From Deltaproteobacteria bacterium (lineage in GTDB: Bacteria > Desulfobacterota > Syntrophia > Syntrophales > JAFGHS01), in assembly GCA_016930075.1 (NCBI GenBank), contig JAFGHS010000165.1, forward strand, positions 1 to 64,000: a DNA stretch of 64,000 bases, in the 5' to 3' direction. Below are positions 28,701 through 37,836 of the stretch, one piece after another. Below the pieces are notes generated by a model. It did no database searches, was not told the DNA's origin, and saw nothing but the letters and a program-made list of their open reading frames with translations. Made by a program: the position numbers and the translations under genes. The stretch's first letter is position 1, and each line of letters begins with the position of its first letter.

Positions 28701-30082
28701 GTTCCCGCCATGGCCAGATCGCCGATGGCCTCCATGGGGATGCCCATTGTTTCCTTCGCCGCTTCCTCGAGAAATGAGCCCGTTCCGGCGCTGCACGCGT
28801 CGTTCATGGCATAGTCCGAGGGGACGCCGTTTTTGATGTAGGTGTACTTTGCGTCCTGGCCGCCGATCTCGAAGATCGTGTCCACCTCGCGGTCATAGTA
28901 AAGGGCGCCGGCGGCATGGGCGATGATTTCGTTGATGATGCCTTCCGTCATGGCGTGAAGCCCGGCGATCTGCCTGCCCGAACCCGTGACGCCCAGACCG
29001 GTGATGGTTATTTTCTCCGCCAGGGGGCCTAACTGTTCGTAGAGACTCGCATAACATTCACGGGAGGCCTGGACGGGATTGCCGTTGGTGCGCAGATAGA
29101 TAGACGCCAGGACCTTGTCGTCCTCAAGGCGCAGCAAAATCGCTTTTGTTGTTGTAGAGCCCACGTCAAGCCCCAGGATGCAGCGGTCGCCTTCCTGCGC
29201 CGTTCCCGTTTCGGCGCTGCGAAAATCAACATCTTGTTCATGATCTTGAAGGGATGTGAGATATGAGAACGAAGATGCCTGCTTGCCGAAGAGATTCTCC
29301 TTGCCCGGAAAGGGCAGGGTCTCGTTCTTTGCGGCCCAGAGGGCTGCGCCCAGGGCCTCGAAATAGGGGGCTTCTTCCGGCACGATGAGGTGGGCGATTT
29401 CCTTTTTGAGATAATCGATCATGACGGTATTTTGCGCCGCGCCGCCGATAATCATGACGCGGTTGCGGGGGATCTGCTTGATGATTTCCATGATCTTCGA
29501 AGCCATCATGTCGCACAATCCGGCGGCAATTCTGCCTTTCGGAACGCCCTTGTTGCTCGCGTGGGTGCAGTCGCTTTTGCAGAAGACGCTGCACCGGCCC
29601 GACACCCGGTAAGGTTCTTCTGCTACGGCGCATTGGAAGGCTTCTTCAAGGGAAAGCCCCAGGCGTCTGATTTGCTGCAAGAAAAATTCGCCCGTTCCGG
29701 AGGCGCATTTGTTTCCCGTCTGGACGGAACTGATTTTTCCATTTTTTCCCAGGACATAGACAAGGCATGTTTCGCCTCCGGCGCTGACGACGGCGTCAAA
29801 CGGCTGTTCCTTGCCGTTTAATTGATGCAGTGCCTCCTCAACCGCTTCCGGTTCGGAGATGGATGTCAGTTGGATGGCGTGTCGGAATTTCCGGCCCGTG
29901 ACGGCGATGCGGTCGAAATCCTGCAAGGGAAGGGCTTCCAGCGCATCGATTAAGCTTTTACGGGGATTTCCGTTGTGGGATGTCACGAAGACGCCGGTTT
30001 TCTCGATCTTGCCGTCACTCAATTTTGCAACCGTTACAGCCGAAAGATTTGTAGCCCCAACGCAAATGCCGAGTGTCTTCAT
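25775..30082 (-). CDS. 2-hydroxyacyl-CoA dehydratase activase-type (BadF/BadG/BcrA/D) giant protein
   Basis: Two ASKHA-like domains (GICVGATNLSAVTV; CILGLDVGSTTTKAILL), GNKCASGTGEF and NDACSAGTGSF cysteine motifs, long DUF2229-like C-terminal part. Confidence 0.88.
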   Translation of the reverse strand: MKTLGICVGATNLSAVTVAKLSDGKIEKTGVFVTSHNGNPRKSLIDALEALPLQDFDRIAVTGRKFRHAIQLTSISEPEAVEEALHQLNGKEQPFDAVVSAGGETCLVYVLGKNGKISSVQTGNKCASGTGEFFLQQIRRLGLSLEEAFQCAVAEEPYRVSGRCSVFCKSDCTHASNKGVPKGRIAAGLCDMMASKIMEIIKQIPRNRVMIIGGAAQNTVMIDYLKKEIAHLIVPEEAPYFEALGAALWAAKNETLPFPGKENLFGKQASSFSYLTSLQDHEQDVDFRSAETGTAQEGDRCILGLDVGSTTTKAILLRLEDDKVLASIYLRTNGNPVQASRECYASLYEQLGPLAEKITITGLGVTGSGRQIAGLHAMTEGIINEIIAHAAGALYYDREVDTIFEIGGQDAKYTYIKNGVPSDYAMNDACSAGTGSFLEEAAKETMGIPMEAIGDLAMAGTKPPNFNDQCAAFISSDIKIAAHEDMTKEDIVAGLVYSICMNYSNRVKGNRPVGNNIFMQGGVCYNRAVPVAMAALTGKRIVVPPEPGLMGAFGVALEIKRRLELRLLEERAFSLKILKDRIVEYGEPFICDGGKEKCDRKCEIARIRIEGKTYPFGGACNRWYNLRFKIKVDTDPLNIVRRHEQWVFAHRSVPAPEATNAKALPVIGINKSFLINSFYPLFHHFFSRLGLRVMLPDTLDHEGVEYKRAPFCYPAEIAHGFFAALLKEKPDYLLLPHFNGLYVENGGEDRTVCPVAQGEPYYLSSAFKDHDVFQSMRKEKKVLTPVIDFSGGFEKAADVFAHMGAAVGSTKKKARRAYAEAIDVQNAVQDEMAQAGRDFLKQIDGDPDRFGIAIFGRPYNAYVSEANMGIPHKFASRGVPVAPISYLPISEELVHETMYWSTGQIILQGAAFVEKNPRLFACYITNFSCGPDSFLVGYFRRIMGRKPFLILELDSHVADAGLETRIEAFLDIIRNYREIVRRDSTVNNLQHLPKPAYFDYGRDMVVDSRGQAYPLDHPRVHLVFPSMGHFLLREGAALFRSLGIRATALPPPDEEVLKLGRGNTSCKECLPLLLTTGTLLKYLKERENPDELLVYFMPTTCGPCRFGQYSPFIHEFIQQSGIENTALLSLNSENGYSGVLDNSLILKLWAGVIIADTMQAIYSILLVHARDTKAAVEIFKTEENRIEAALEKTKSFRDIQGALHQAAENLGRIPLKTKPPDAPTVLLTGEIYVRHDDLSRQGLVEKLAENGFVVRVSGLGEWVYYSDWCYLNNANGKRPAAKERVFLALRSFMMRRYEKTIKTIFSKSGLIQPHMEDVPYFIKKARPLINPKLTGEAILTVGASIAEVPSPYCGAIAIGPFGCMPNRIAEAILTREMSRGWQSNNGNGRQHLDQIEELPFLAIETDGNPFPQIITAKLEVFMMQALRLHESMRGS

Positions 30083-30176
30083 CTCATCAAACTCTCCCAA
30101 GGTGTATTGATCGTCATTGGAGTTTTTAGAGCAACGTTACACGATGTTACGCACGATAGCTGCCTCTATATTCAGG

Positions 30177-30794
30177 CTATGAGTTAATGTTTCCTCTGTA
30201 TCCGGGGATAGTGATAACCCCTTGTGCGATTTTTTGCAAGACATCTGAAAAAAGGTCATGCTCTTTTTTCAGGACGCGGGCGGCTAACGTATCCGGCGTA
30301 TCGTCGGGAAGGACAGGCACACGGATCTGTGCGATGACCGGTCCGGCGTCGTATTCTTCGTTCACCAGATGAACGGACGGGCCCGATTCCTTTTCGCCCG
30401 CCGCAATAACCGCCTCATGAACATTCATCCCGTACATTCCTTTGCCGCCGAATCTGGGCAGAAGGGCGGGGTGGATGTTGAGGATCGCCCCGGAAAAATG
30501 CTGCAGGGTCCGGGGGCCGATCTTTTTCATGTATCCGGCAAGGATGACGATATCGACCTGATGGCGCGTCAGGGCGGACAGGATCGCCTGGTCGAGCGCT
30601 TCCTCGGAGGGGTGCGTTTTGGAGCTCAGATGATAATAAGGGATAGACTCGGCCTTCGCCCTGGCCAGGGCTCCCGAATCGGGATTGTTGCTGATGATGC
30701 AGGCAGGCGTTGCCTGAAGTCTGCCTGCTTTGCAGGCGTCGATGATGGCCTGCATGTTGCTGCCGTTATGGGATGCCAAAAAGCCGATATTCAT
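30177..30794 (-). CDS. purN: Phosphoribosylglycinamide formyltransferase
   Basis: MNIGFLASHNGSNMQAIIDAC, HPALLPRFGGKGMYGMNVHEAVIAAGEKESG; track start 30935 contains tandem-repeat sequence. Confidence 0.92.
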   Translation of the reverse strand: MNIGFLASHNGSNMQAIIDACKAGRLQATPACIISNNPDSGALARAKAESIPYYHLSSKTHPSEEALDQAILSALTRHQVDIVILAGYMKKIGPRTLQHFSGAILNIHPALLPRFGGKGMYGMNVHEAVIAAGEKESGPSVHLVNEEYDAGPVIAQIRVPVLPDDTPDTLAARVLKKEHDLFSDVLQKIAQGVITIPGYRGNINS

Positions 30795-30904
30795 TTTCGT
30801 ATCTCTTATCTCGTGAAGCGTATCTCGTGTTTTGTGAAGCGTGAGTTGCATCTCGCGATGCGTTTCCTGTGATTCGTAAACCTGAAGCCTTATTCCCTGT
30901 TGTC

Positions 30905-32170
30905 TCAAGCCTTGAAATTTGCCATTTTTCCCCAATCGAGGGTGGCAAAGTAATCATCCGCCGTTTCGGCGCGCCGGATCTGCTCGACATCGCCGTTTTC
31001 CCTGAGGAGCAGCTCCGCCGAACGGAGCTTTCCGTTGTAGTTGAATCCCATGGCATGGCCGTGGGCGCCCGCGTCATGGATCACGACAATATCGCCCTCG
31101 GCAAGTTCGGGCAGCTTGCGGTCGATGGCGAATTTATCGTTGTTTTCGCACAGGGATCCCGTCACATCATAGAGTGTCGTGGCCGGGGCGTTTTCCTTGC
31201 CCATGACGGTGATGTGATGGTAGGCCCCATACAGGGCCGGGCGCATGAGGTTGGCCATGCAGGCGTCGAGCCCCGCAAAATGCTTGTAGGTATTTTTCAG
31301 ATGCAGGACGCGGGATATGAGATAACCGTAAGGCCCTGTGATATATCGGCCGCACTCCATGAACAATTTCAACGGGCTCAAACCGTTTTTTTCAATGACG
31401 GCGTTATAACGTTCGCGGATGCCGTTGCTGATAATTTCTAAATCAAGGGGCTTCTGGCCCGGCCGGTAGGGGATGCCGAGACCGCCGCCGATATTGGCAA
31501 ACTCGAACCGGATCCCCAATTCCCCAGACAATTCGGCAATGAGCGTAAAGAGGATCCCGGCGGTTTCAACAAAATAAAGCGGGTCCAGTTCATTGGAGGC
31601 AACCATCGTGTGGATGCCGAAGCGCCGGATTCCTTTGTCGCGCAGGATTTTGTATCCCTCGAAGAGCTGTTCCCGCGTAAAACCGTACTTGGCTTCCTCG
31701 GGATGGCCGATGATCAGGTTGCCCTTCTTCAGGGGGCCGGGATTATAGCGGCAGCAGATGATGTCCGGAAGCCCTGCGCAATGCTCCAGAAACGGGATAT
31801 GGCTGATGTCGTCCAGATTGATGATGGCACCCAGCCTTTCGGCTTCGATGAATTCCTCCGCCGGCGTGTCGTTTGACGTGAACATAATGTCCTCGCCGGT
31901 GACGCCGCATTTTTCAGCAATGATTAATTCCGGCAGAGAGCTGCAATCGGCGCCGAATCCTTCGGCGGCCAATATCTTCATGAGGAAGGGATTGGGCGCC
32001 GCCTTGACGGCAAAATACTCCCGGAATCCCTCATTCCATGAAAAGGCGCGGATCAGAGCGCGGGCGTTTTCCCGCATTTTCTTCTCGTCATAAATATGAA
32101 AAGGCGTGGGGTAATCCTTAATGACGGCATTGAGTTTTTCCTGTGAAAAAGGAACGCTTTTTTTTGTCAT
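30905..32170 (-). CDS. lysA: PLP-dependent diaminopimelate decarboxylase-like protein
   Basis: YFAVKAAPNPFLMKILAAEGFGADCSSLPEL, NIGGGLGIPY, ECGRYITGPYGYL, LYDVTGSLCENNDKF. Confidence 0.85.
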   Translation of the reverse strand: MTKKSVPFSQEKLNAVIKDYPTPFHIYDEKKMRENARALIRAFSWNEGFREYFAVKAAPNPFLMKILAAEGFGADCSSLPELIIAEKCGVTGEDIMFTSNDTPAEEFIEAERLGAIINLDDISHIPFLEHCAGLPDIICCRYNPGPLKKGNLIIGHPEEAKYGFTREQLFEGYKILRDKGIRRFGIHTMVASNELDPLYFVETAGILFTLIAELSGELGIRFEFANIGGGLGIPYRPGQKPLDLEIISNGIRERYNAVIEKNGLSPLKLFMECGRYITGPYGYLISRVLHLKNTYKHFAGLDACMANLMRPALYGAYHHITVMGKENAPATTLYDVTGSLCENNDKFAIDRKLPELAEGDIVVIHDAGAHGHAMGFNYNGKLRSAELLLRENGDVEQIRRAETADDYFATLDWGKMANFKA

Positions 32171-32193
32171 GGGTCAATCCCTGTTAAATGATT

Positions 32194-32988
32194 TTAATCC
32201 CTGAACAGTGCAATCCGGCCGCCGTCGATGACGAGGTCGTGGCAGTTGATGAAACTGCCCTCGTCGCTGGCCAAAAACAGAGCGCCATAGGCGATGTCTT
32301 TTGCAAAACCCGACCGGGGGATGGGCGTGGCCTTGGCCAGGCTGATCTGCAATTTGGCCATCTTCCGTTCATTTTCTTCCTTCGACAGGGTATTGGCCCT
32401 CGCCGAGCCGCCCCAGAAAATGGGCGTGGCGATGGCGCCGGGGGAGATGGCGTTCACCCGGATGCCGAAGGGGCCGAACTGTTCACCGGCGACTTTCGTC
32501 AGGTGGGACATGCCGGCCTTAGCCGTGCTGTAGAGAAAACCGCCCTGATGGGTGCGGTGGCCCGCAATGCTCGCCGTGTTGATGATGCTTCCTGAACCCT
32601 GCTTTTTCATGACCGGTACGGCATGCTTGATGCCGAAGACGACGCTGCGCAAAAGCAGGTTCATGCTGTAGGCGAAGTCATCCGCCGTAACGGTTTCGAG
32701 GGTGCCGCGATCGGGTCCGCCGGCGTTGTTGAACATGATATCGAGGCGTCCGAAGCGGGTAACGGCCAGGTCGATGACGGCTTTGATGTCGTCTTCATTC
32801 ATGACGTCGGCGTGCCGGTAGATGACGTTGTCCCCGAGACGGGCGGCAATATCGGCGCCTTTGTGTTCCGAACGGCCGCAGATGATGACTTTTGCCCCTT
32901 CAGCGGCGAACACCTCAGCCGTCGCTTCACCGATGCCGCTTGTGCCGCCCGTGATGACGGCGATCTTGTTTTCCAATCGTTTTCCCAT
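32194..32988 (-). CDS. Short-chain dehydrogenase/reductase
   Basis: MGKRLENKIAVITGGTSGIGEATAEVFAAEGAKVIICG, YSTAKAGMSHLTK. Confidence 0.9.
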   Translation of the reverse strand: MGKRLENKIAVITGGTSGIGEATAEVFAAEGAKVIICGRSEHKGADIAARLGDNVIYRHADVMNEDDIKAVIDLAVTRFGRLDIMFNNAGGPDRGTLETVTADDFAYSMNLLLRSVVFGIKHAVPVMKKQGSGSIINTASIAGHRTHQGGFLYSTAKAGMSHLTKVAGEQFGPFGIRVNAISPGAIATPIFWGGSARANTLSKEENERKMAKLQISLAKATPIPRSGFAKDIAYGALFLASDEGSFINCHDLVIDGGRIALFRD

Positions 32989-33199
32989 ATATTCAACTCC
33001 ATAAATAAATTTCATATTTTGGTGATGCAAAAGAACGATTTTGACGGGTGAAAAATAGTATGATCGGCCTTCAAAGTCAAATCAATTATCTTTATCTGAT
33101 AAGTGCGGAAATTGAGTGAATAATCCGGTCACAGGGGGACAGATTTGCACAGGACGAGGACAGATTTGAAATCCGTCCCCGCCTGTCCTGAACGGCAGG

Positions 33200-33901
33200 C
33201 TAACCGGTGAGATCGGCGATGGCATGAACGATTCTGTCGGGAATAATTGGTGAATTTTTCGGCAGTCCCTGCCGGGCGAAGTCGTTCCAGATGCCGTGAA
33301 TGCCGAGTTTCTGAGGGCCTTCCACATCGCATTCCAGATTATCGCCTACGGCCCAGACGTCTTGCGGATGTAAGCCCAATTCCGCCAGAGCTCGGTGATA
33401 GACGGCGGCATCCGGTTTCCCGAAGCCCATTTCCCCCTCGATCAGGACGGCCCGGAAGTATTTTCCAAGATCGAACCGCTCGATCTTATGGCGCTGCTTG
33501 TGCGACTCGCCGTTGGTCATGAGCGCCAGCAAAACGCCGTGGCCGTGAAAATATTCAAGCGTTTCTCTTGCATTATCGAAAATGGTGACGGCTTTTTCTC
33601 TTTGTTCTGAGAAAGCATCGGCAATAGGATGGGCCAGAACACTGTCCAACTTAAGCTTTTGAAAAGCCAAAGAGACGATGAAGCGCCGGGCGTTATTCAG
33701 ATCGTTGCGTCCTTTTCTGTGGCGGTCCTTATCCGACCAGAACCAGTCGCCGATTTCCTGTATTGCACGGAACAGGACATCAGCCTCCAGATGACATCGG
33801 GCAGCATAACAGCCGCAAACGCTTCGCCAGGTTTCATCCGCCACAGATGAATAAGAAAGGATCGTGTCGTCTAAATCAAAGAGAATGCCTTTCGGGTACA
33901 T
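33200..33901 (-). CDS. HAD-superfamily hydrolase (YjjG-like)
   Basis: GILFDLDDTILSY, LMTNGE, GEMGFGKPDAAVYHRAL, VGDNLECDVEG. Confidence 0.9.
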   Translation of the reverse strand: MYPKGILFDLDDTILSYSSVADETWRSVCGCYAARCHLEADVLFRAIQEIGDWFWSDKDRHRKGRNDLNNARRFIVSLAFQKLKLDSVLAHPIADAFSEQREKAVTIFDNARETLEYFHGHGVLLALMTNGESHKQRHKIERFDLGKYFRAVLIEGEMGFGKPDAAVYHRALAELGLHPQDVWAVGDNLECDVEGPQKLGIHGIWNDFARQGLPKNSPIIPDRIVHAIADLTG

Positions 33902-33958
33902 TTTTTTATTCCTGATATGAATTTCCCATTTCCATGAGTGTCATGTCAACCTTGCTAT

Positions 33959-34021
33959 GTCATTTCGAAGGAGTCTTGACGACTGAGAAATCTTAGATTT
34001 CTCCCTGCGGTCGAAATGACA
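33959..34021. repeat. Short, divergent family-B-like inverted repeat
   Basis: tgtcatttcg...cgaaatgaca with gagaaatcttagatttctc centre. Confidence 0.55.
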
Positions 34022-34106
34022 CTTCTTGAGTGACACGACAATGAGGAGGATTGAGGGGGATTATTCAGTTATTCCCTTTGCTCTGGAGAGCACAGAGCAG
34101 CGGGTA

Positions 34107-35390
34107 CTATTTTCGCACAATCATGGCATCCCGCGCCGGCCCCACGGAAACCCACCGTACGGGGACCTCAATCAGCGTTTCTATCCTTTTCATATAGTTC
34201 TTTGCTTGAGGCGGCAAATCCTCAAATCGCCTTATGTTTGATATATCACATTTCCAGCCGTCAAGTACTTCATAGATTGGTTTGGACTTTTCCAGATGCA
34301 CTGATGCGGGAAAACCGGCCTGTCTTTGCCCGTTTATTTCGTAGGCTGTGCAGATGGGGATCCTGTCCAGACAGCCTAACACATCGAGCATGGACAAGGC
34401 AACGGCCGTGGCGCCCTGAAGGCGGCAGCCATAGCGGGTCGCCACCGCGTCGAACCAGCCGATGCGCCGGGGACGCCCCGTTGTCGCCCCATATTCGCCC
34501 GCATCTCCACCTTGGTCGCGGAGGGTTTGCGCCTCTTCCGTCTGAATTTCCGTTACAAATGGCCCGGCGCCTACGCATGTTGAATAAGCTTTCGTGACGG
34601 CGACAATATTTTGCATGGCCTGGGGCGGAATGCCCGCTCCCACACTGGCAAATCCCGCAAGGGTCGAAGAGGATGTCGTATAAGGATAGATGCCATGGTC
34701 CGGATCGCGCAGCGCCCCGAGCTGACCTTCCAATAAAATGCGTTTGTCTTCGCCCAGAGCCTGATGAAGCATCTGCGTCGTGTCGCAGACAAACGGCCGG
34801 ATATTTTCCGCCATTTCAAGCAATTCATCAACGGCGTCATCCGTCGAAATCAATGGTTTTTGATAGACGTGCTTCAGCCAGACATTCTTGGCAAACAGGT
34901 TCTTTCCCATGCGCTTGCGAAGACGGCTTCCGTCATAAAGATCGGCCGCCTGTATGCCCAGTTTCATGTATTTGTCGCCATAAAACGGTGCGATCCCTTT
35001 TTGGGTCGATCCGAATTGATCGCCGCCGAGGCGTTCCTCTTCATATTTGTCAAACAGCACATGAACGGGAAGGACGATCTGGGCGCGCTCGGATATGTAG
35101 ATTTTGGGCGCCGGGACATTTCTTTCTTTAAGAGATTTCATTTCCATCAGCAAGGCATTGATGTCGAGGGCCACGCCCGGTCCCAGAATATTGATAATAT
35201 TCGGGTAAAAGACACCGGAGGGCAGGAGGTGCATAACGAATTTCCCATAGGGATTGATGATCGTGTGCCCGGCGTTCTGGCCGCCCTGAAAGCGGACGAC
35301 AAAATCCGCCTGCCCCGCCAGATAATCAATAACCTTGCCTTTCCCTTCATCGCCCCAGTTGGCGCCGACGACGGCTGTTATGTTATTCAT
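34107..35390 (-). CDS. purA: Adenylosuccinate synthetase
   Basis: VVGANWGDEGKGKVIDYLAGQADFVVRFQGGQNAGHT, DPDHGIYPYTTSSSTLAG, GEYGATTGRPRRIGWFD. Confidence 0.95.
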   Translation of the reverse strand: MNNITAVVGANWGDEGKGKVIDYLAGQADFVVRFQGGQNAGHTIINPYGKFVMHLLPSGVFYPNIINILGPGVALDINALLMEMKSLKERNVPAPKIYISERAQIVLPVHVLFDKYEEERLGGDQFGSTQKGIAPFYGDKYMKLGIQAADLYDGSRLRKRMGKNLFAKNVWLKHVYQKPLISTDDAVDELLEMAENIRPFVCDTTQMLHQALGEDKRILLEGQLGALRDPDHGIYPYTTSSSTLAGFASVGAGIPPQAMQNIVAVTKAYSTCVGAGPFVTEIQTEEAQTLRDQGGDAGEYGATTGRPRRIGWFDAVATRYGCRLQGATAVALSMLDVLGCLDRIPICTAYEINGQRQAGFPASVHLEKSKPIYEVLDGWKCDISNIRRFEDLPPQAKNYMKRIETLIEVPVRWVSVGPARDAMIVRK

Positions 35391-36099
35391 GATCGAGTTT
35401 CCTTTCCGGATAGAGATTCGATGTTTTTGTGCACAGGTTTTCGCTATCGCCGCATACCCTTCTCAGAACATGAAATGCTGTCTTCAATGTTTCGTAGACG
35501 GCAACATTACAAGGTAAGGACCGGTATTCGAAACCGTGCCGTTTGATTTCATATTCGCCGGCGATTCTATCGGCGGCAGTTATCTCTGTTTGAAAAGCAT
35601 CGTCCATGGTTTTCACGATTTCATATATCTTCTCCGATGCAAAAGGGATCACGCGCCCGCTTTTATCCCGCATGCTGAAATGAACGTGCATGCCGGCGGT
35701 GAGTCTGCACGTTTCGTCGTTGAAAAACATTCCAAGATGATGGGAGCCTTTGTTATCGTAAATATTCTTTGTTGCATCTTCAGACGCGTCCGCCTCGTAT
35801 TTATCGTAGAAATATTTTACCTTTTCCTTTGGAACAACCAGATAAGGCATGTCCGCAAGCTCCATGCCGAATTTGTCTGCACGGTGTTCCCAATACGATT
35901 TTGTCATATCCCAGGTCATTTTTACCGTATTCAAATGCATCCAGGGTTCGCTGCGCAGTTCAACAAGAAAGCCAAAGGCATCTGCCGGAAATTCATACTC
36001 CCTGGGTTCAACTATTTGGTCGTACAGGTTCGGCGAATCCCCTTTTCTTAAAAGAAAAAATTCTTTTTCTATCCCGATCTCCAAAAATATTTTTTCCAT
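35383..36099 (-). CDS. GCS2/glutamine-synthetase-fold carboxylate-amine (COOH-NH2) ligase-like protein
   Basis: LEIGIEKEFFLL, DAFGFLVELRSEP, GMHVHFS, GEYEIKRHGFEYRSLPC; 8-nt overlap with purA start. Confidence 0.65.
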   Translation of the reverse strand: MEKIFLEIGIEKEFFLLRKGDSPNLYDQIVEPREYEFPADAFGFLVELRSEPWMHLNTVKMTWDMTKSYWEHRADKFGMELADMPYLVVPKEKVKYFYDKYEADASEDATKNIYDNKGSHHLGMFFNDETCRLTAGMHVHFSMRDKSGRVIPFASEKIYEIVKTMDDAFQTEITAADRIAGEYEIKRHGFEYRSLPCNVAVYETLKTAFHVLRRVCGDSENLCTKTSNLYPERKLDHE

Positions 36100-36214
36100 C
36101 TTTACTCTCCGTTCCTGTTTCCGGTCGTTCATTTTTTTTCTTGCGGCGACAGGATAAGTATGTTTTAAGTATAAATCAAATTGATAATATTTATGGTTTC
36201 AATAAGGATAACTT

Positions 36215-37120
36215 ATGGTAACGAGCATGGAGCAACTCACGGCCTTTCGGGCGGTGGCAGAGACGGAAAGCTTTACCAGGGCGGCAGAAAGACTTTTTCG
36301 TACGCAACCGGCGATCAGCCAGGCCGTCCGGTCATTGGAGGAAGAACTTGGCGAACCTCTGCTCATGCGTGAGGGACGAAAAAGCCGTTTGACCCAGGCC
36401 GGTCGTATTTTCCTTATTCATGTGGAAGAAGCGTTTGAAGCACTGGAACAGGGGGGACACCGCGTTCATGCCCTGAAGGACTTAAAGACGGGGGAATTGA
36501 CCGTCAGCGCCAGCGACACGACGGCCTTCTACATCCTGCCCGATGTCCTGAAGAAGTTCCGCGATCAATACCCCGGCGTGGAAGTGCGGATTTTCTGCAA
36601 GCCGTCGCCTGAAACGGCGGAACAGGTGGCGGCCCGCGAGGCGGATGTCGGCATTGTGACCCTGCCCATTGAAAACGCCAAACTGGCATCGGAGGATTTA
36701 ATCATCAGGGAGGATGTGGCGGTATATTCGCCGACCCACGAATTGGCGAAACGAAAGAAAATCGCGTTTAAAGACCTTGCCGCCTATCCCATGCTTCTGC
36801 TCGATCATGGTTCAAACACCCGCTCATACATCGATCAGCGATTTAAGGAAGCGAATTTAAAACCCCATATTATTATGGAACTGGGGAGCATCGAGGTCAT
36901 AAAAAAGCTGGTTCAGTTGAATTTCGGCATCTCCATTGTGCCCCTGATTTCCGTGCAGAGCGAAATCGGGCAGGGAACCCTGAAGGCCGGCTGCATCTTC
37001 AAAAAATCCGAGTGCCGCACCCTCGGCATCATTTATCCCGTCAAAGGGATTCAATCACTGGCCGCCCGCGTCTTTGTCGAGATGCTGCGGGAATACCTGT
37101 CCGATAAACCGGGGCTTTGA
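36215..37120 (+). CDS. LysR-family transcriptional regulator
   Basis: MEQLTAFRAVAETESFTRAAERLFRTQPAISQAVRSLEEELGEPLLMR. Confidence 0.93.
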   Translation: MVTSMEQLTAFRAVAETESFTRAAERLFRTQPAISQAVRSLEEELGEPLLMREGRKSRLTQAGRIFLIHVEEAFEALEQGGHRVHALKDLKTGELTVSASDTTAFYILPDVLKKFRDQYPGVEVRIFCKPSPETAEQVAAREADVGIVTLPIENAKLASEDLIIREDVAVYSPTHELAKRKKIAFKDLAAYPMLLLDHGSNTRSYIDQRFKEANLKPHIIMELGSIEVIKKLVQLNFGISIVPLISVQSEIGQGTLKAGCIFKKSECRTLGIIYPVKGIQSLAARVFVEMLREYLSDKPGL

Positions 37121-37182
37121 AAATTCCTGCGAAGCCGGCAGGATGAAAAGATCTGCTTTCTGCCTGACGCAGGAGTCGCCAA

Positions 37183-37225
37183 TAAAAAAGCACCTCTTCG
37201 CATGACATCTGCTCGGAGGTGCTTT
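37183..37225 (-). terminator. Rho-independent terminator for 37284..37559
   Basis: On - strand: AAAGCACCTC...GAGGTGCTTTTTT; stem plus T6. Confidence 0.8.
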
Positions 37226-37283
37226 CCCATGAAAAAGACCTGATGAATTAAACTTGTTTCCGCGCGCCCTGACGATTTTTCTT

Positions 37284-37559
37284 TCAGCTGACCAGTGTTT
37301 TAACCGCGTCGATCACCGGCGCTGTGAACAGGGCAATCATGATCGTGTAGAGTGCGAAGGCGCCCACCACTTCGCCCATGTACATCTTATGAAATTTGTG
37401 CTTCAGGGAGATGATGATTAACCCGCCGATGATCAGGCAGCCCAGTTGGAAGTACGGGAAGCTGCTCGCTCCCGCTGCGGTATATTCTGCAAAGCTGAAC
37501 GTAGCGGTCATCAATACAACAAACCCTGCCACGATGATGGTTGATAATGTTTTTTTCAT
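37284..37559 (-). CDS. Small membrane protein with signal-peptide-like N-terminus
   Basis: MKKTLSTIIVAGFVVLMTATFSFA plus two hydrophobic segments; RBS aggagg; own terminator. Confidence 0.75.
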   Translation of the reverse strand: MKKTLSTIIVAGFVVLMTATFSFAEYTAAGASSFPYFQLGCLIIGGLIIISLKHKFHKMYMGEVVGAFALYTIMIALFTAPVIDAVKTLVS

Positions 37560-37836
37560 GATCCCGTCCTCCTTTTGTTTTCGATTGCCTTTTTCAAGGC
37601 CTTTTACTTTTTATTATGAAAGGAACGTGCCAAAAGAACATGAATTTGTGCATATTTCGTAATATATTGAATATACGTGCTTAAATAGCAATGATCCGCA
37701 TGGGAATGTTTTCTTGTGTGCGAAGGGATGAAAAGAATCTTTAAAAAAACGTTCAATGTCTTGAACGAAAAGTTGCAGGGGGAGCGGATTTCAAGTCTGT
37801 TTCTTCCCGGAACGTCAGGCGTCGGTCTTTACATAT

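Noticed and set aside
34107-35390. PurZ-like enzyme for a 2-aminoadenine (Z) genome
   Set aside because: Catalytic Asp retained in WGDEGKGK and no phage or Z-genome genes nearby; ordinary PurA is the better call
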